Shown piece after piece: positions 12,598 to 15,624 of a stretch of DNA of 15,624 bases. The position numbers and the translations under genes are program-made. Position 1 is the stretch's first letter. Each line of letters starts with the position of its first letter. Under the pieces are notes generated by a model. It was not told the origin of the DNA. It worked only from the letters and a program-made list of their open reading frames with translations, and searched no databases. Origin of the DNA: Bacteroidota bacterium (GTDB lineage: Bacteria; Bacteroidota; Bacteroidia; AKYH767-A; 2013-40CM-41-45); the NCBI GenBank assembly GCA_016720655.1, contig JADKKE010000026.1, positions 1 through 15,624 of the forward strand, written 5' to 3'.

Positions 12598-13297
12598 ATG
12601 CACAATGTATTAAAACAAAAGCTAGCCAAACAGCTAGCACAAATTGCAAATTTAATGAAAGGAGCTTTTTTCGTAGTAGCCATGTCGACCTGCTTTGCTG
12701 CTACTTCACCAGAAGTGGAGTTCTGCTTTGCTGAAATTGGAAAAGTTACTCCTACTGAAATAAAGGAGATTAAACTGAAACAGCTGGCTGAGCGTGAAAA
12801 AACAGTGTTTGCTTCAAGAGAAGAGTATGTCAAGTATGCTATCGAAAATGCTAAAGTAGCAGACAGCATTGCATTAGCTATGGGGCATCAAGTAATTCCA
12901 CTAGCTATAACTGTAGCACAAGCTTGTTTTGAAAGCAGATTTGGAGAAAGCAAACTTACAAAAAAATCAAAAAATCATTTTGGCATAAAAGCCACCACTG
13001 CATGGATAAAAGCCAAATATCCAGAAAAAAAGCACATTATGTACGCCACCGAATGATATTTGTAAATTTGAAAGTCCTCTCTTTTTTGCCGCCATGCTGT
13101 ACTTTTTAAACAACCTAACTACAAAAAAGCAAGGTGTTTTAAATACAATCCAAACACTACTAATCTTGTAGATAAAGGATTGTGGCAACAAGAATCAAAC
13201 ATGCTGGGTATGCTACAGATCGAGTTATCGCGATGCTGTAATGGCACTTATCAAACAGTACAAAATCATTCAGCTTATTGAAGCAAGTAATTCTTAA
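12598..13297 (+). pseudogene. Peptidoglycan glucosaminidase gene broken by several frame changes
   Basis: The first 152 residues are in frame. A basic start and hydrophobic segment (LMKGAFFVVAMSTCFAA) look like a signal peptide. Then comes the FlgJ-like glucosaminidase core IPLAITVAQACFESRFGESK with the catalytic Glu of the F-E-S motif, and NHFGIKA. The frame stops at 13056. The rest of the domain is recognisable but scattered. CKFESPLFFAAMLYFLN is in frame 2, NYKKARCFKYNP to DKGLWQQESNMLG in frame 1, GYATD in frame 0, and SYRDAVMALIKQYKIIQLI in frame 2 up to a TAA at 13295-13297. At least four indels are needed. The ORF 12598-13056 alone would lack the C-terminal half of the domain. It probably served as the phage lysin or a wall-entry enzyme. 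Confidence 0.75.
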
Positions 13298-13323
13298 TCT
13301 TGTTTCGTATTTAACTACCTACA

Positions 13324-13608
13324 ATGAAAACTTCCACATTGACAACACTCGTGGCGTGTTTTGTTATCTTGCTATATAACACAGACTTAAAGCTGGTTAG
13401 AGGAGCAGGGTACTATACCAACGATCAGCTTGACAAACTTATTGAAGCTAACGGATTTGCAACTTACGACAGTTCAGGCAATCCGATTAAAGAGGTAACT
13501 ATCTTCGACATGAAACTTGAAGACACTATTGCAGTAGCCAGTAAAACAAAAGTTAACTGGTATTACAACGTAGCCTTCAAATTTCATTCTCCATTTACTA
13601 ACAAATAA
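13324..13608 (+). CDS. Small exported or membrane-anchored protein (94 aa)
   Basis: Residues 7-20 (TTLVACFVILLYNT) are hydrophobic and act as a signal or anchor; LVAC fits a lipobox in letter only, as it comes too early. The rest is soluble: YYTNDQLDKLIEANGFATYD, an SSGNPIKEVT turn, and strands to the end (VNWYYNVAFKFHS). It follows the decayed glucosaminidase gene by 26 bases and appears intact. No family is recognised. Confidence 0.65.
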   Translation: MKTSTLTTLVACFVILLYNTDLKLVRGAGYYTNDQLDKLIEANGFATYDSSGNPIKEVTIFDMKLEDTIAVASKTKVNWYYNVAFKFHSPFTNK

Positions 13609-13639
13609 TTTCATTATTCATCACTGAAAAAGTAAATTT

Positions 13640-13816
13640 ATGAACATCCAAAAGAAAATGTTGAACACAGCTGAGTTTCTAGGACTTTGCGTACATGTCA
13701 ATGTACAGCGTGTACAAGGTGACCCTATCAACGAAGTGTACTATGTTAACGGTATACAAACTGGTGTTGTTTTAAAGAGACATGCAAATCAAATTTGGTA
13801 TTGGCAACAATACTGA
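13640..13816 (+). CDS. Small protein of unknown function (58 aa)
   Basis: ATG at 13640 opens 58 codons ending TGA at 13814-13816. The protein begins MNIQKKMLNTAEFLGL and continues with strand-like repeats (CVHVNVQRVQGDPINEVYYV, then GIQTGVVLKRHANQIWYW). It has no membrane segment. The last 35 bases overlap the next gene in another frame. It fills an otherwise empty gap and has normal composition, so it is likely real, but no family is recognised. Confidence 0.5.
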   Translation: MNIQKKMLNTAEFLGLCVHVNVQRVQGDPINEVYYVNGIQTGVVLKRHANQIWYWQQY

Positions 13817-14192
13817 ACTTGCCAGAGTTATCGATATCAGCAAAATCGAGTTAACAAATACTCCGTGTATCGCTGCTCCAAATGTTGTAAATGCAATATT
13901 GTATGGAAACACGACTAACGCAATTACCGAAGTCATGGTAAGAATCTTTAAACAAGAAATCCATGCGATGATTGAAAGAGATTTCAAAAAACGTTATCCA
14001 ATGTGCACAGTACACATTGCGTACAAAGTAGGACCAGCTAAATTCACGGTATGCCCTCAACTTGATACTTATTACTGTGTAGAACTTGCTACAGTAGAAA
14101 CAAACGAAATTGGTCAAGAAGTCTATGGCAGCCGAACAGTATACAAATGGAAGAAAACGGTAAAGTTAAACTTGGATTCCGATCTGAGCTAA
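13782..14192 (+). CDS. Protein of unknown function (136 aa)
   Basis: ATG at 13782. Residues 1-45 have strands (MQIKFGIGNNTELARVIDI). Residues 45-80 are helical (AITEVMVRIFKQEIHAMIER, then DFKKRYP). Residues 80-136 form a strand-rich end with four spaced Cys or Tyr clusters (TYYCVELATVETNE). It overlaps the 58-residue gene by 35 bases and the next gene by 46. No catalytic motif is seen. Confidence 0.65.
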   Translation: MQIKFGIGNNTELARVIDISKIELTNTPCIAAPNVVNAILYGNTTNAITEVMVRIFKQEIHAMIERDFKKRYPMCTVHIAYKVGPAKFTVCPQLDTYYCVELATVETNEIGQEVYGSRTVYKWKKTVKLNLDSDLS

Positions 14193-14740
14193 CTGCCTAC
14201 TTCCGTGCACAAGACATGCTTATTTCAGATGCCTTATACGCAGCCTTTATGTGGAATCAATTTAAAATGAGTCCTGGAATGCATGATCAAATTAGTGCAA
14301 CACTTGCAGCTGAGCTAAAAGTTTATGGCACTCCGTTGTTACGCAGTCTTACAGCTGAATTTGGAGACGGTGTTTGCAAAAATCTGTTGATATCTCAAGT
14401 ATCATATGCAGAACTGCATCACCCTGTTCAATTTGAAAGAGCTTGCGAAATTCAGCCTTTAGCTTTACCATCTGTTCAGGCTCCTGATTTTGTAGACATT
14501 GATATGGATACCGACATTACATTTGTAACCGAAGATATTCCTGTAATCATTGAGCCAATCCGTATTGACAATGATGCTGAAATAACTATCGTGCCTATTG
14601 AGCGTATTCCCGTTGAAACTGCCCCCACTTCTACACCACCACCATTACCCGCGCATGTGGAAATTAGAAAAGTTTCAGCAACAACGAGCCGAATTACCGT
14701 TACAGTCGGAGACGACTACCCGCCTGTGCCTAGCAACTAA
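14147..14740 (+). CDS. Protein with helical head and acidic/Pro tail (197 aa), just before the polymerase
   Basis: The open frame starts at ATG 14147; a later ATG (14215, MLISDALYAAFMWNQF) is possible and would avoid the overlap. Residues 1-100 are helical. Residues 105-165 are acidic and hydrophobic in alternation (DFVDIDMDTDITFVTEDIPV), and the tail is Pro/Thr rich (TSTPPPLPAH) with a short strand at the end. The last 86 bases overlap the polymerase gene in another frame. Its position suggests a replication accessory role, which is inference only. Confidence 0.65.
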   Translation: MEENGKVKLGFRSELTAYFRAQDMLISDALYAAFMWNQFKMSPGMHDQISATLAAELKVYGTPLLRSLTAEFGDGVCKNLLISQVSYAELHHPVQFERACEIQPLALPSVQAPDFVDIDMDTDITFVTEDIPVIIEPIRIDNDAEITIVPIERIPVETAPTSTPPPLPAHVEIRKVSATTSRITVTVGDDYPPVPSN

Positions 14741-15624
14741 AGAAGAGTTTGAACTGTGGTTCAGAAGTGTACAGATATGTGCAATAGATACCGAAACTAC
14801 TGGCTTAGATTTCCGTAAGGAAAAGGTATTACTTATAAGCTTTAGTGATGGTGAAGTAGCGTATATCTGTACACCTGATGAACTGGATAGACAGCTTATT
14901 GTTGAAGCTAATGAAAAAGGTTTAGTGTTTATTGGGCACAATATTAAGTTTGATTTAACGATGTTAATGAATTATGACATTGTTTTAGAGAATGTGTATG
15001 ATACCCAGCAAATTCATATAATTTTATTCAAAGGCTTTGACAAACCAAGCGGTCTAGCTGCTGTGTGTAAACAGTATTTTAATTTAGATTTAGAAAAAGG
15101 TGAGCAGACTAGCTTTATTAATATGCAGCTTGGTGAGGATAATAAATACGTCTTCACAGATTCGCAGTTAATTTATGCTGGTATGGACACTATGGTACTA
15201 CCTAGCATTTGGGAAAAGCAACAGATAGGATTAAGTAGATTTCGTATGCACCGATTAGCAGAAATTGAAAATCATTATACTGTTTGCCTTGCCAAAATGG
15301 AATACTACGGCGTGTTAATTGATGTAGATAGACTTAACGAAAATACTAGACTTAACAAAGAAAAGTACGACGTAGTTGAAGCCGAACTTTATCAATTGCT
15401 GAAGCAAGTATTTCATGAGTACCCTGAACTTTATTCTATACAGTTTACAAAAACTCAGCAGTATACAAATGAAGAAGACTTAAACAAGTTTTCCTTCAAG
15501 TCACCAACACAATTAATAAAGATCTTACAGCATATTGCACCTCAAGTAACAAGTGTAGGCAAAGAAGAACTTGAAAAATATCTTCAAAGTTTACACATCG
15601 ATACAGCTAATTTAACAGAAGAAG
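14655..15624 (+). CDS. polA: DNA polymerase I-like (family A) with 3'-5' exonuclease domain, 3' end beyond the window
   Basis: The visible 323 residues are the proofreading exonuclease and the start of the polymerase of a family A DNA polymerase. Exo I is AIDTETTGLD (D45, E47), Exo II is FIGHNIKFDLTML (N96, D100) and Exo III is YAGMD (Y174, D178), so all metal-binding residues are present. Then come the family hallmarks MEYYGVLIDVDRLNE (residues 215-229) and the FSFKSPTQLIKIL block (from about residue 279) that precede the polymerase motifs A-C, which lie beyond the window. No 5'-3' exonuclease domain is present, as usual for phage forms. The start at ATG 14655 (MWKLEKFQQQ) is the only Met before Exo I and overlaps the previous gene by 86 bases. 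It probably replicates the phage genome. Confidence 0.93.
   Translation, partial: MWKLEKFQQQRAELPLQSETTTRLCLATKEEFELWFRSVQICAIDTETTGLDFRKEKVLLISFSDGEVAYICTPDELDRQLIVEANEKGLVFIGHNIKFDLTMLMNYDIVLENVYDTQQIHIILFKGFDKPSGLAAVCKQYFNLDLEKGEQTSFINMQLGEDNKYVFTDSQLIYAGMDTMVLPSIWEKQQIGLSRFRMHRLAEIENHYTVCLAKMEYYGVLIDVDRLNENTRLNKEKYDVVEAELYQLLKQVFHEYPELYSIQFTKTQQYTNEEDLNKFSFKSPTQLIKILQHIAPQVTSVGKEELEKYLQSLHIDTANLTEE

Noticed and set aside
13324..13608. Lipoprotein based on LVAC
   Set aside because: The Cys is at residue 12, after too short a hydrophobic core, and the hydrophobic stretch continues past it; an anchor or signal peptide is more likely.
1..15624. CRISPR array, insertion sequence or transposase
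   Set aside because: No regularly spaced direct repeats, no terminal inverted repeats flanking a gene and no transposase motif were seen on either strand.

Overview
This window looks like part of a phage, or possibly a large phage-like plasmid, of a Bacteroidota-type host. All genes recognised over 15.6 kb lie on the + strand and are packed head to tail, often with 1-10 base stop/start overlaps. The DNA is AT-rich. There is a tRNA-like gene, cell-wall-hydrolase remnants and a family A DNA polymerase whose 3' end runs off the window. The host assignment is inference. It rests on the absence of Shine-Dalgarno sequences before most genes, the A-rich leaders in their place, and a lipoprotein signal of Bacteroidota style. 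No structural (capsid, tail, terminase) gene is recognisable.

Layout. Positions 1-530: the end of an acidic protein and a small unknown protein. Positions 531-1222: mostly RNA-like sequence, with a foldable element (537-616), an oversized Leu/Ser-type tRNA-like gene (621-738), a perfect 34-bp palindrome (834-867) and a hairpin-rich stretch with one doubtful ORF. Positions 1224-1944: three small coupled genes, two with strong Shine-Dalgarno sequences, ending in a 14-bp hairpin terminator. Positions 1996-3929: unknown genes, three of them membrane-anchored. Positions 3922-6850: seven consecutive translationally coupled small genes whose products share a beta-strand-like N-terminus and an L-x-K/R-x-I helix plus strand at the C-terminus, probably an old tandem duplication series.

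Positions 6905-12117 hold the most interesting part. It is a series of genes, most preceded by an extreme poly-A/C leader, around a JAB/MPN-like protein (8848-9969) and an adjacent E1/ThiF-like adenylating-enzyme homologue (10029-10985). Ubiquitin-like chemistry needs both of these. The rest of the cassette is a 527-residue coiled-coil protein, a 99-residue lysine-rich protein, a gene split by a +1 frame change whose first half has a possible beta-grasp start, a 133-residue protein and a nested 50-residue lipoprotein. No E2 enzyme is recognisable. Both catalytic families lack a textbook residue: the JAMM aspartate is replaced by Phe and the E1 arginine finger by Asn. The set recalls PRTRC-type and other prokaryotic ubiquitin-like loci, but the other members do not match what I know of them.

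Positions 12118-13297 are a decayed stretch holding a LysM gene and a glucosaminidase gene, both interrupted by several frame changes, separated by a 14-bp hairpin terminator. Positions 13324-14740 hold four small unknown genes, the last three with out-of-frame overlaps. The DNA polymerase begins at 14655.
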